Assembly (NCBI RefSeq): GCF_001648355.1
Contig: NZ_LXSL01000013.1
Location: 1 to 64,000, forward strand
DNA: 64,000 nt
Origin: Eikenella longinqua
GTDB lineage: Bacteria > Pseudomonadota > Gammaproteobacteria > Burkholderiales > Neisseriaceae
Direction: 5' to 3'
Under the pieces are notes generated by a model that was not told the origin of the DNA, did no database searches, and saw nothing but the letters and a program-made list of their open reading frames with translations. Below, piece by piece: positions 34,415 to 43,202 of this stretch. Position numbers and translations under genes: made by a program. The stretch's first letter is position 1, and the number at the start of each line of letters is the position of its first letter.

Positions 34415-35064
34415 GCGGCAAACCTGCCTTCCTGCAAACGCAAAATGCGGTGGCCGTAGTCGGCCATCAGGGTTTCGTCGTGCGCGGCCACAATCACGGT
34501 GGTGCCGGCTTCGTGGAAGGTTTTGAAGAGCTCCATGATGTCGAGCGCGTAGGCGCGGTCGAGGTTGGCGGAGGGCTCGTCGGCAATCAAGAGGCCGGGC
34601 TGGTGCACCACGGCGCGGGCAATGCACAAGCGCTGCTGCTCGCCGCCGGAAAGGGTGATGGGGTCGGCCAGCTCGCGCCCGCCCAGGCCGACTTTCTCGA
34701 TGGCGATGCGGGCGCGCTTGTCGGCGGTTTTGCGGTCGTAGCCGATGATGCGCAGCGGCAGCAGCACGTTTTGCAGCACGTTGCGGTCGAACAGGATTTT
34801 GTGGTCTTGAAACACCAGCCCGATGTGCTGGCGCAGGTAGCCTAAGCGGCTGTCGTTGAGCGTGCCGAGGTCTTGGCTGTTCATCCACACTTTGCCGGAA
34901 GTGGGCTTGGTGATGCCGGCAATCAGCTTGAGCACGGTGGATTTGCCGGCGCCGGAATGCCCGGCCACGAAAATCATCTCGCCCTTGCTGATTTTGAAGC
35001 TCACGTTTTGCAGGGCGCGGAAGCCGCCGGGGTAGGTTTTGGAAACTTGTTCGAAACGGATCAT
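34411..35064 (-). CDS. ftsE: Cell-division ABC transporter ATP-binding protein FtsE
   Basis: 217 residues from the ATG at 35062-35064 (MIRFEQVSKTYPGG). Walker A is GHSGAGKST, the Q-loop is GLVFQDHKIL, the signature is LSGGEQQRL, Walker B is LLIADEPSANLD, and the switch His is in AAHDETL. The open frame continues upstream, but that part is antisense to hldC. The gene overlaps ftsX by four bases. It is divergent from hldC, and the gap carries an inverted DUS pair (about 35093-35146). Confidence 0.95.
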   Translation of the reverse strand: MIRFEQVSKTYPGGFRALQNVSFKISKGEMIFVAGHSGAGKSTVLKLIAGITKPTSGKVWMNSQDLGTLNDSRLGYLRQHIGLVFQDHKILFDRNVLQNVLLPLRIIGYDRKTADKRARIAIEKVGLGGRELADPITLSGGEQQRLCIARAVVHQPGLLIADEPSANLDRAYALDIMELFKTFHEAGTTVIVAAHDETLMADYGHRILRLQEGRFAA

Positions 35065-35241
35065 GATGTGGGGTTGGAATGTGGACAAAGATTTTTCAGG
35101 TAGCCTGTATGCCGGCTCAGGCGCGCCGGAGGCTACCTGAAAAACATCTTGCGGATTATACGGCAATTCCCGCTCGCCCAACACCAAGCCCGCGCGCAGA
35201 AATGGTATCATCCGCGCTTTAATTACCCCGAAGAGAGCGCC

Positions 35242-35745
35242 ATGACTGCCTGGCCCACCCCCGATTTCGAACGCAAAATCTGCCCGCCCGAAGCCTTGGC
35301 CGAAAGGCTTGCCGAACTGCCGCGCCCGCTGGTGTTCACCAACGGCTGCTTCGACATCCTGCACCGCGGCCACGTAAGCTACCTCGCCCAGGCCCGCACC
35401 CTCGGCGCCGCACTGGTGCTCGCGCTGAACACCGACGATTCCGTGCGCCGACAGGGCAAAGGCAGCGACCGCCCCATCAACCCGCTGGCCAACCGTGCCG
35501 CCGTGGCCGCCGCGCTCGCGAGCGTGGATGTGGTTACCTGGTTCGACAGCGACACCCCCGCCGCGCTGATTGAGCAAGTTCGGCCCGACATTCTGGTGAA
35601 GGGCGGCGACTGGCTACCTGAAAACATCGTCGGCGCCGCCGAAACCCTCGCGCGCGGCGGCCAAGTGTATTCCATCCCCTTCCTGCACCAAACCTCCACC
35701 ACCCAAACCCTGGCCAAAATCCGCGCCTCGGAGCCCGCCGCATGA
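35242..35745 (+). CDS. hldC: D-glycero-beta-D-manno-heptose 1-phosphate adenylyltransferase
   Basis: 167 residues from the ATG at 35242, after an AGAGAG site. The cytidylyltransferase-like core is FTNGCFDILHRGHVSYL with the HxGH motif, NTDDSVRRQGKG and a C-terminal LHQTSTTQTLAKI. It makes ADP-heptose for the LOS inner core. As the stand-alone form (also called rfaE2) it is separate from the kinase. A DUS core at 35609 lies in the coding sequence and translates as WLPEN. It overlaps the birA-coaX gene (ATGA). Confidence 0.92.
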   Translation: MTAWPTPDFERKICPPEALAERLAELPRPLVFTNGCFDILHRGHVSYLAQARTLGAALVLALNTDDSVRRQGKGSDRPINPLANRAAVAAALASVDVVTWFDSDTPAALIEQVRPDILVKGGDWLPENIVGAAETLARGGQVYSIPFLHQTSTTQTLAKIRASEPAA

Positions 35746-37475
35746 TGCAGGAAATCCACTGGCAGCTCCTCGCCGCCCTCGCCGACGGCCAGGCGCACCA
35801 TGTTACCGAGCTGGCGCGCCGCATCGGTCTCAAGCCGCCGCAGCTCAACGCCCTCTGGCAGCAGATGCCGCCGCACATCCGCGGCCTTCTGCGCCAGCAA
35901 GATGGCCGCTGGCGGCTGGTGCGCCCCCTGGCGATTTTGGACGAAGCCCTGTTGCGGCAGCAGGCGCAGGCCGCCGGCTGGCAGGCCGAGCTGTTGCCCG
36001 AACACCCTTCCAGCAACAGCTACCTCATCGCCCAGGCCAAAGAGCAGGGCGCCGACATCCACCGCCGCATTGTGTTTGTCCACCACCAAACCCAAGGCCG
36101 CGGCCGGCAGGGGCGCAGCTGGCAGAGCCGAATCGGCGAATGCCTGATGTTTAGCGCCGGTTGGCGTTTTGCCCGCGCGCAGGCCGAATTGGGCGGGCTC
36201 ACGCTCGTGGCCGCGCTGGTGTGCTGCCGTGCCCTGCGCGGTTTGGGCGTGCCGGCGCAGATTAAGTGGCCGAACGATTTGGTGATCGGCGGCGAAAAGC
36301 TCGGCGGCATCCTCACCGAAACCGCCCGCCGCAACAGCCAAACCGCCATCGTGGTGGGCATCGGCATCAATTTTGTGCAGCCCAAGGCGGTGGAAGCTGC
36401 CGAAGCCGTGCAGGGCAGCGCGCCGCATGCCAGCGTTGCCCGCCTCACCGAGCGCCTGCTGCCCGATTTGGCTGTCGCCTTCGAACAGTTTGACCGCGAA
36501 GGCCTCGCCCCCTTCCTTGCCGACTACCACGCCTGCCACCGCGACCAAAACCAGCCGGTGCGCCTGCTACGCGACGGGCAAACCCTGCTGCAAGGCACCG
36601 CGCTGGGCGTGGACAACAGCGGCGCGCTGCACATCCTCGATGCCGACGGCGTGGAGCACAGCATCGTGAGCGGCGAAATCAGCCTGCGCCCGCTGCACGG
36701 CCACACCGCGCCCGCGGCGAAGCCTGCCGACAGCAAAATGCTGCTGCTGGATGCCGGCAACAGCAAGCTCAAATGGGCCTGGGTGGAGCACGGCCGCATG
36801 GTGGCGGTGGACAAAACTTCTTATTGGAACTTGGAGCCCTTTACCCACAGCTGGCGCCAGCACAGCGGGGAAAACGTGCGCATCATCGGCTCGGCGGTGT
36901 GCGGCGCGGCCAAGCAGCAGGCCGTGGCCGAGCAGCTCGGCCGCGAGCCCGAATGGCTGGGCTCCATGCCGCAGGCCTTGGGCATCCGCAACCACTACCG
37001 CCGCGTGAGCGAGCATGGTGCCGACCGCTGGTTCAATATCCTCGGCAGCCGCCTCTTCACGCCGCATGCCTGCGTGGTGGTGAGCTGCGGCACGGCCGTC
37101 ACCATCGACGCGCTCACCGCCGACAACCACTATTTGGGCGGCAACATCATGCCCGGCTTCAACCTGATGAAGGAAGCCATGGCGCAACACACCGCCAACC
37201 TCAACCGCCCCGCCGGCCGACCCTACCCCTTCGGCACCACCACCGCCAATGCCATGGCCGGCGGCATGATCGATGCCGTGTGCGGCGCGGTGATGCTGAT
37301 GCACGAACGTTTGCGGCAGAAACAGCCCGACGCGCCCACCGCCGTGATCATCACCGGCGGCGGCGCGGCCAAAATCAAACAGGGGCTACCTGAAAAATTT
37401 GCTTTGGACAACCCCATTCAAATTGTGGATAATCTCGTGCTTCACGGATTACTCAACTGGGCTGTACAAACATGA
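35742..37475 (+). CDS. Fused biotin protein ligase / type III pantothenate kinase (BirA-CoaX)
   Basis: 577 residues combining two enzymes. Residues 1-65 are a helix-turn-helix regulator-like domain. About 70-320 is the biotin ligase (SSNSYLIAQA, GRGRQGRSW, KWPNDLVIGGEKLGGIL). From about 330 comes CoaX, type III pantothenate kinase (MLLLDAGNSKLKWAW, SCGTAVTIDAL, GGNIMPGFNLM). The same fusion is known from Neisseria. It attaches biotin to carboxyl carrier protein and phosphorylates pantothenate for CoA synthesis, both serving lipid metabolism. ATGATG makes the start ambiguous by one codon. It overlaps hldC and the downstream gene. Confidence 0.93.
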   Translation: MMQEIHWQLLAALADGQAHHVTELARRIGLKPPQLNALWQQMPPHIRGLLRQQDGRWRLVRPLAILDEALLRQQAQAAGWQAELLPEHPSSNSYLIAQAKEQGADIHRRIVFVHHQTQGRGRQGRSWQSRIGECLMFSAGWRFARAQAELGGLTLVAALVCCRALRGLGVPAQIKWPNDLVIGGEKLGGILTETARRNSQTAIVVGIGINFVQPKAVEAAEAVQGSAPHASVARLTERLLPDLAVAFEQFDREGLAPFLADYHACHRDQNQPVRLLRDGQTLLQGTALGVDNSGALHILDADGVEHSIVSGEISLRPLHGHTAPAAKPADSKMLLLDAGNSKLKWAWVEHGRMVAVDKTSYWNLEPFTHSWRQHSGENVRIIGSAVCGAAKQQAVAEQLGREPEWLGSMPQALGIRNHYRRVSEHGADRWFNILGSRLFTPHACVVVSCGTAVTIDALTADNHYLGGNIMPGFNLMKEAMAQHTANLNRPAGRPYPFGTTTANAMAGGMIDAVCGAVMLMHERLRQKQPDAPTAVIITGGGAAKIKQGLPEKFALDNPIQIVDNLVLHGLLNWAVQT

Positions 37476-38266
37476 AGTGGCTGTTTGCCATTCTGGTGGC
37501 GTTAAACATCATCGTTTTCGGCGGCATGCTGGTTACGCGCATGGCGCAGCCGCAGCCTGCGCCCGTGGTGCAGCAACAGCCGCAGCAGCCCACCACCGTG
37601 GTGGTGCATGCCGCGCCCGCTCAAAGCACCGCGCCGCAGCAGGCGCAGCAGGGCGTGCCCGTATTGCCGGTGGATGCCGCCCGCCCGCGCCAGAGCGCCT
37701 CGCCCGCCCGCGGCAACGCCCCTGCCCAAAGCAAACCCGCCGAAGGCCAACCCAAGCCCACGCCCGAAAGCGGCATCCGCGCCCCCAGCACCGCCTGCAC
37801 CGCCACCGCGCTCTTGCCCGAAGACGACTACCACCGCATCAAAGGCTTGCTCGCCCGTTGGCCGCACGCCGCCACCCGCGTGGTCGAGCGCCGCCGCGAC
37901 GGCGGCCGTGCCCAGCGCGGCGGCGAACGCTACCAGGTGAGCGTGGCCATCGAAGGCGACGTGCAGGAATTCACTGCCAAGCTGCGCGCGCAGGGCTTCC
38001 GCGGCGCCAGCGTATCCGGCGGCCGCATGAGCCTGGGTTCCTTTGTCAACGAGCGCCAGGCCGAGCAAACCGCCGTGAAAGCGCGCCAAGCCGGGCTGAA
38101 CCCGCAAATCGCCCGCACCGGCTCCGGCGGCGGCGAGCAATCCGCCGAATTGGGCGAATCCAAAATGCAGGTAACCTTCATGAATGTGGACGACAACGCC
38201 GCCGCCGGCATCAGCAGCGTGATCGGCCGCTATTCCAGCCTGCGCCGCGCCCCCTGCCGCCGCTAA
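37472..38266 (+). CDS. Membrane-anchored SPOR-like domain protein
   Basis: 264 residues, translationally coupled to birA-coaX (ATGA). One N-terminal membrane helix (WLFAILVALNIIVFGGMLV) is followed by a long Pro/Gln/Ala linker (about residues 27-105). A C-terminal region with MSLGSFVNERQAEQTAVKARQAGLNPQIA resembles the SPOR peptidoglycan-binding fold (LGSF...A......L). A single-helix anchor plus linker plus SPOR is typical of division-site proteins. The linker makes the family call moderate. A DUS-pair terminator follows. Confidence 0.7.
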   Translation: MKWLFAILVALNIIVFGGMLVTRMAQPQPAPVVQQQPQQPTTVVVHAAPAQSTAPQQAQQGVPVLPVDAARPRQSASPARGNAPAQSKPAEGQPKPTPESGIRAPSTACTATALLPEDDYHRIKGLLARWPHAATRVVERRRDGGRAQRGGERYQVSVAIEGDVQEFTAKLRAQGFRGASVSGGRMSLGSFVNERQAEQTAVKARQAGLNPQIARTGSGGGEQSAELGESKMQVTFMNVDDNAAAGISSVIGRYSSLRRAPCRR

Positions 38267-38285
38267 ATACGCCCTGAATACACGG

Positions 38286-38319
38286 AAGGCTACCTGAAAA
38301 CCAATTTTCAGGTAGCCTT
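38286..38319. terminator. DUS-pair terminator before recC
   Basis: AAGGCTACCTGAAAA and TTTTCAGGTAGCCTT with a 4-base loop form a perfect 15-bp stem. A further DUS lies 28 bases on. Confidence 0.75.
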
Positions 38320-38414
38320 TATCCTTTTTGCCCTATTGCTTGATTAGGCTACCTGAAAGCCCCCGCCCGTTTCGCTATAATGCCGCCATCCTCCTTTTCC
38401 TCCAGCGGCCAGCC

Positions 38415-41400
38415 ATGCTCCACCTCTACCAATCCAACCGCCTCGAATTCCTCGCCGAAACCGCCGTTGCCCTAATGCAGACCAGCCCGCCTGCCTCCGC
38501 CTTCGCGCCCGAAGAAATCATCGTGCAGAGCCAGGGCATGCGCCGCTATCTCAATCACTATTTGGCCGAACGCAGCGGCATCGCCGCCAACCTCAAGTTC
38601 AGCCTGCCCGCCGCCCTTAGCTGGCAGCTCACCCGCCGTTTCCTGCCGCACGCCCCCCGGCTGAACCCCTTCGCCCCCGAAGTGTTGCGCTGGCGCCTGC
38701 TGCCCCTGCTTGATCCCGCCGGAGAGCATGCCGCCGCGCTGCCGCCCGTGTTGCAGGGCTACCTGAACAGCAGTCCCACCGCCGCCTACCACCTCGCCGG
38801 CCGCCTGGCCGACGTATTCGACCAATACCTCGTGTATCGCCCGCAATGGCTCGACCAATGGGAACGCGGCCGCCTCAACGATTTGGGCAGCGACGAAGCC
38901 TGGCAGGCCGAATTGTGGCGCATCCTCGCCGCGCAAAGCCCTGCCGCCCACCGCGCCGCCCAGCATCAGCAGCTGCTCGCCGCCCTCCGAGCCGAAAGCC
39001 TGCCGCAACGCTACCTCGCCTTCGGCATCTCCACCCTCGCCCCCGTGTATCTCGACCTGCTCGAAGCTCTGGCCGAACACACCGAAATCCACCTCTTCGC
39101 CGTCAATCCCAGCCAGCAATACTGGGGCGACCTGCCCAGCCCCAAGCGCCTGGCCAAGCGCCCCCACCCCGCCGCCGCCGAAGCCGGCCACCCCCTGCTC
39201 GCCTCGCTGGGCAAGCAGGGCCGCGACTTCTTCGACCACCTTGCCGCCAGCAGCCGCCCCGTGGCAGAAATCGAGCTTTATCCCGCCCCGCCCGAATCCC
39301 CCAGCCTGCTGCAACGCCTGCAAACCGACATCCAGCTCTTGAGGCTACCTGAAAAAATGCCCGAAGCCGGTGGCAATCCCGCAGACGGCAGCATCACCAT
39401 CCAAGCCGCCCACAGCCCCCTGCGCGAGCTGCAAATCCTCAAAGACCACCTCCTGCGCCGCCTAGCCGAACAGCCCGATTTGCAGCCGCACCACATCGCC
39501 GTGCTCACCCCCGCCATCGAAGACTACCTGCCCTTCATCCAAGCTGTCTTCGGCGAAGCCGCCCCCGGCAGCCGCGCCTTGCCCTACAACATTGCCGACG
39601 TGCGCCTCAGCCGCAGCCAGCCCCTCATGCTCCTGGCCGAGCAGCTCATTGCCCTCATGCAGAGCCGTTTCGAAACCGAACGCCTGCCGCCCCTGCTCGA
39701 CCACGACACCGTGCGCCGCCAATGGCAAATCGGCGCCGACGATGCCGACTTCCTGCGCCACAGCAGCGCCGAGCTCAACATCCGCTGGGGCGCCGATGCC
39801 GCCATGCGCGCCCAATACGGCGGCAGCGGCCAAGCCTTCACCTGGCAGCAGGGCGAAGAGCGCAGCGTGCTCGGCTGGCTGCTGCCCGCCGGCCGGGGCG
39901 AACTGTGGCAGGGCGTGCACCCCTATGCCGCCGATTTGGCGCAGCAGCCCGCTCAAGCCGCCTGGTTCGTCCTGCTGCACCACCTGCGCGCCCACCACCG
40001 CCAATGGCAAAACCCCGCCGATGTGGCCGGCTGGATCGAGCGCTTCCGCAGCCTCCTGGCCGACGCCACCGGCGATGCCTCCGCCGAAGCCGACCAGGCC
40101 GCCCACCAGCAAATCATGCAGGCGCTGGCCGACTGGCAAGCCGAAGCCGAGCTGGCCGGCTACCGCGCCCCGCTCCCGCCCGACACCGCCTGCGAACACC
40201 TGCGCCTCTTCCTCGACCAAAGCAGCGAAGCTGGCTTTTTGCGCGGCGGCATCACCTTTTGCAGCATGGTGCCCATGCGCAGCCTGCCGTTCCCCACCCT
40301 CTGCCTGCTCGGCCTCAACGACGGCAAGTTCCCCCGCCAAACCAAAGCCCCCGCCTTCGACCTCATCGCCCGCCATCCCCAGGCCGGCGACCGTTCCCGC
40401 CGCGACGACGACCGCTACCTCTTCCTCGAATCCCTCATCAGCGCCCGCCGCGAGCTCTACCTCTCCTACATCGGCCGCGACTACCACAAAGACGAAGCCC
40501 AAGCTCCCTCCCCGCTGTTGAGCGAGCTGGTGGACACCCTTGCCCAAATGACCGGCCAAAGCAGCGCCGACTTCGCCGCCGCCCACATCCGCCAACACCC
40601 CCTGCAAGCCTTCTCTGCCCGCTATTTTTCAGGTAGCCCCCATGCCGGGCAGGCCGATTTTTCAGGTAGCCTTTCCAGCACCCGTCAAGACTACGCCCAA
40701 GCCCTCAACCAGCCCCCCACAGAGCCGCCCCCCTTTATCGGCGATACCCCGCCCGCTGCCGAATCCCCCGCCGCAATCCCGCTCGGCAGCTTCCTCTATT
40801 TCTGGAAAAACCCCGTGCGCTATTGGCTGCGCCACGCCCTGCAATGGCGGCGCCCCTATGCCGAAGCCCCCGCCGACTCCGCCGAGCCCTACGCCATCGC
40901 CGACCCCGCCGCCGTCAAACAACACTACCTCGACGCCCGCCGACATCACGAAAACTTCGCCCACACCGAAGCGCGACTGCGCGCCGAAAGCCTGCTGCCC
41001 GCCGGCCTGCTTGGCCAGTTGCTGCAAGAGCCGGAGCGCACCGCCGTCAAACAGCTCGATTCCGCCCTGCTCACCAGCCCCCGCCGGCCCGACTTCCCCT
41101 TCCGTTTTGTGCACCGCGGCATCGTGCTCGCCGGCAGCCTCAGCCACCTGCACCAACACGGCCAAATCTTCTACCGCGCCCAAGACCTCAACGCCCCCGA
41201 CACCATCGAGCTCTGGCTGCAACACCTCGTTTATTGCGCTGTCGCCCCCCAGCCGCAGGCCACCCACCTCGTTTGCCCCGCCAGCCCGCAAACCCTGCCC
41301 CCGCTGCCGGGCAACGAAGCCGCCGAGCTGCTCGGCCGCTGGCTCGACTACTACGCCCTCGGCCAACGGCAGCCGCTGCCCTTCTTCCCCCGCACCTCGC

Positions 41401-41663
41401 TTGCCGCCGCCCAAGCCTGCACCGCCGACGACCTTACCGCCGGCAGGCTACCTGAAGCAGCCCTCAAAGCTGCCCGCAGCAAATACCGTGATGGCTACAA
41501 TTACTCCGGCCAAAACCAAGACCGCGAAGTCGCCCAAGTGTTCAGCCGCAACGATGACGAGCCCATCGAGAGCCCCCTGTTTGCCAACATCGTGCTCGAG
41601 CTGCTCGCCCCGCTGGCTCTGCACCTGACCCCCAAAGCCGGCAAGGGCAAAAAGGCTACCTGA
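38415..41663 (+). CDS. recC: Exodeoxyribonuclease V subunit gamma (RecC)
   Basis: 1082 residues from the ATG at 38415 (MLHLYQSNRLEFLAE). RecC features are IIVQSQGMRRYLNHYLA near residue 40, ILKDHLLRRLAEQPDLQPHHIAVLTP, FCSMVPMRSLPFPTLCLLGLNDGKFPR (in parts), and SRRDDDRYLFLESLISARRELYLSYIG. RecC is the Chi-recognition and scaffold subunit of RecBCD, which repairs double-strand breaks and processes taken-up DNA. Several uptake-sequence cores occur inside, including two in the same orientation about 36 bases apart near 40627-40672. The size agrees with the family. Confidence 0.95.
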   Translation: MLHLYQSNRLEFLAETAVALMQTSPPASAFAPEEIIVQSQGMRRYLNHYLAERSGIAANLKFSLPAALSWQLTRRFLPHAPRLNPFAPEVLRWRLLPLLDPAGEHAAALPPVLQGYLNSSPTAAYHLAGRLADVFDQYLVYRPQWLDQWERGRLNDLGSDEAWQAELWRILAAQSPAAHRAAQHQQLLAALRAESLPQRYLAFGISTLAPVYLDLLEALAEHTEIHLFAVNPSQQYWGDLPSPKRLAKRPHPAAAEAGHPLLASLGKQGRDFFDHLAASSRPVAEIELYPAPPESPSLLQRLQTDIQLLRLPEKMPEAGGNPADGSITIQAAHSPLRELQILKDHLLRRLAEQPDLQPHHIAVLTPAIEDYLPFIQAVFGEAAPGSRALPYNIADVRLSRSQPLMLLAEQLIALMQSRFETERLPPLLDHDTVRRQWQIGADDADFLRHSSAELNIRWGADAAMRAQYGGSGQAFTWQQGEERSVLGWLLPAGRGELWQGVHPYAADLAQQPAQAAWFVLLHHLRAHHRQWQNPADVAGWIERFRSLLADATGDASAEADQAAHQQIMQALADWQAEAELAGYRAPLPPDTACEHLRLFLDQSSEAGFLRGGITFCSMVPMRSLPFPTLCLLGLNDGKFPRQTKAPAFDLIARHPQAGDRSRRDDDRYLFLESLISARRELYLSYIGRDYHKDEAQAPSPLLSELVDTLAQMTGQSSADFAAAHIRQHPLQAFSARYFSGSPHAGQADFSGSLSSTRQDYAQALNQPPTEPPPFIGDTPPAAESPAAIPLGSFLYFWKNPVRYWLRHALQWRRPYAEAPADSAEPYAIADPAAVKQHYLDARRHHENFAHTEARLRAESLLPAGLLGQLLQEPERTAVKQLDSALLTSPRRPDFPFRFVHRGIVLAGSLSHLHQHGQIFYRAQDLNAPDTIELWLQHLVYCAVAPQPQATHLVCPASPQTLPPLPGNEAAELLGRWLDYYALGQRQPLPFFPRTSLAAAQACTADDLTAGRLPEAALKAARSKYRDGYNYSGQNQDREVAQVFSRNDDEPIESPLFANIVLELLAPLALHLTPKAGKGKKAT

Positions 41664-41815
41664 AAAATCCGGCCAGCTGCTGGAAGCAGAATTTTCAGAT
41701 AGCCTCTCAAGCGCGCCTGCAAATGCTGAAAAATACAAACATATGTATTAAAAGAATTTTCTAGGATATTCGTGTGGCGGTGCGATTTTTTTTACCACTT
41801 TCGGCAAAATTTTTA

Positions 41816-41844
41816 TTGACAACTCCCGCGCCCATCCCTAAAAT
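41816..41844 (+). promoter_or_regulatory. Sigma-70 promoter of the tRNA-Asn/tRNA-Lys pair
   Basis: TTGACA at 41816-41821, a 17-base spacer and TAAAAT at 41839-41844, 14 bases before tRNA-Asn. Confidence 0.88.
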
Positions 41845-41857
41845 GCGCGTCTTCCTT

Positions 41858-41933
41858 TCCCCGATAGCTCAGTCGGTAGAGCGACGGACTGTTAATCCGC
41901 AGGTCGCTGGTTCGAGCCCAGCTCGGGGAGCCA
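41858..41933 (+). tRNA. tRNA-Asn (anticodon GTT)
   Basis: A 76-base cloverleaf. TCCCCGA pairs with TCGGGGA, the anticodon loop is CTGTTAA with GTT, the T arm has GGTTCGAGCC, and CCA is encoded at 41931-41933. Confidence 0.96.
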
Positions 41934-41935
41934 AA

Positions 41936-42011
41936 GGGTCGTTAGCTCAGTCGGTAGAGCAGCGGACTTTTAATCCGTTGGTCGAGCGTTCGAATCGCTC
42001 ACGACCCACCA
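41936..42011 (+). tRNA. tRNA-Lys (anticodon TTT)
   Basis: A 76-base cloverleaf two bases after tRNA-Asn. GGGTCGT pairs with ACGACCC, the anticodon loop is CTTTTAA with TTT, the T arm has CGTTCGAATCG, and CCA is encoded. It is co-transcribed with tRNA-Asn. Confidence 0.96.
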
Positions 42012-42019
42012 AATTCCAG

Positions 42020-42049
42020 AAAGCCTAAACATCCCGTTTAGGCTTTTTC
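42020..42049 (+). terminator. Rho-independent terminator of the tRNA operon
   Basis: AAAGCCTAAAC (42020-42030) and GTTTAGGCTTT (42036-42046) form a stem followed by TTCT. Confidence 0.85.
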
Positions 42050-42074
42050 TCTATCCGCATTCGGCCAAACCATC

Positions 42075-43082
42075 ATGCCCGCCACCGCCTCCCTCCCCGC
42101 CCGCCGCCTTTCCGTTGCCCCCATGCTGGATTGGACGGACAGGCATTACCGCTACCTCGCCCGCCAAATCAGCCGCCATGCCTGGCTCTACACCGAAATG
42201 ATTCATGCCGGCGCCATCATCCACGGCGATGCCGAACGCTTTCTCGGCAAAGACGAGGGTGAAAACCCGGTGTCGCTGCAACTGGGCGGCAGCCACCCCG
42301 CCGATTTGGCCCGAGCCGCCAAAAAAGCCGCGCAATACGGCTACGACGAAATCAACCTCAACTGCGGCTGCCCCAGCCCGCGCGTGCAGAAAGGCGCGTT
42401 CGGTGCCTGCCTGATGAACGAAGTCGGCTTGGTGGCCGACTGCCTCAACGCCATGCAGGATGCCGCGCCCGACTGCGCCGTCACCATCAAGCACCGCATC
42501 GGCATCGACCGCCAGACCGACTATCACACCGTGCGCGATTTCGTCGGCACCCTCGCCGGGCAAACCGCCTGCCGCACCTACATCGTCCACGCCCGCAACG
42601 CCTGGCTGGAAGGCCTTTCGCCCAAAGAAAACCGCGACGTGCCGCCGCTGAAATACGACTACGTTTACCGCCTCAAGCAAGACTTCCCCGAGCTGGAAAT
42701 CATCATCAACGGCGGCATCAAAACCAACGCCGAAATCGCCGAACACCTGCGGCACGTAGACGGCGTGATGATCGGGCGCGAGGCCTACCACAACCCCATG
42801 CTCATGCAAGCGTGGGACAGGTTGTTTTACGGCGAAAGGCTACCTGAAACCGATTTCGACACCCTGATTCCCGCGCTCTACCGCTACATGCAGCGCATGC
42901 TCGCCGCCGACCCCGGGCTCTCCGTCCGCCACATGCTGCGCCACTACCTCGGCCTGTTGCACGGCCGCCCCAACGCCCGCCTGTGGCGCCAGATGCTCTC
43001 CGATGCCAAATTGCTCCAAAGCAACCGACCCGAGCTGATTCTGGAAACCTGGGCCAAAGTCTCCGCCGCGCCGGAAGCCTGA
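42075..43082 (+). CDS. dusA: tRNA-dihydrouridine(20/20a) synthase
   Basis: 335 residues with the DusA pattern: SVAPMLDWTDRHYRYLARQISRHAWLYTEM (in parts), QLGGSHPADLA, YDEINLNCGCPSPRVQKGAFGACLM with the catalytic Cys, TIKHRIGID and GGI...GVMIGREAYHNP for FMN phosphate. It reduces U20/U20a in the tRNA D loop using FMN and NADPH. The gene lies directly after two tRNA genes and their terminator. A DUS core falls near its end (RLPETDFD). Confidence 0.95.
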   Translation: MPATASLPARRLSVAPMLDWTDRHYRYLARQISRHAWLYTEMIHAGAIIHGDAERFLGKDEGENPVSLQLGGSHPADLARAAKKAAQYGYDEINLNCGCPSPRVQKGAFGACLMNEVGLVADCLNAMQDAAPDCAVTIKHRIGIDRQTDYHTVRDFVGTLAGQTACRTYIVHARNAWLEGLSPKENRDVPPLKYDYVYRLKQDFPELEIIINGGIKTNAEIAEHLRHVDGVMIGREAYHNPMLMQAWDRLFYGERLPETDFDTLIPALYRYMQRMLAADPGLSVRHMLRHYLGLLHGRPNARLWRQMLSDAKLLQSNRPELILETWAKVSAAPEA

Positions 43083-43144
43083 GCCACGGCAAATCGCGCG
43101 CCCAAAGCAAACAGCAGCCCGTTAAGCTGCTGTTTTTGCCTGTC

Positions 43145-43184
43145 AGGCTACCTGAAAATTGATCGATTATTTTTCAGGTAGCCT
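43145..43184. terminator. DUS-pair terminator between convergent dusA and trkA
   Basis: AGGCTACCTGAAAA and TTTTCAGGTAGCCT form a bidirectional stem with an 11-12-base loop. Confidence 0.8.
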
Positions 43185-43202
43185 TTCCCAAAGCTTCCGG
43201 CC

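Noticed and set aside
34415..34888. N-terminal extension of the ftsX frame
   Set aside because: The extension is antisense-like read-through within ftsE in another frame; the ATGA overlap and the conserved N-terminus fix the ftsX start at 34414.
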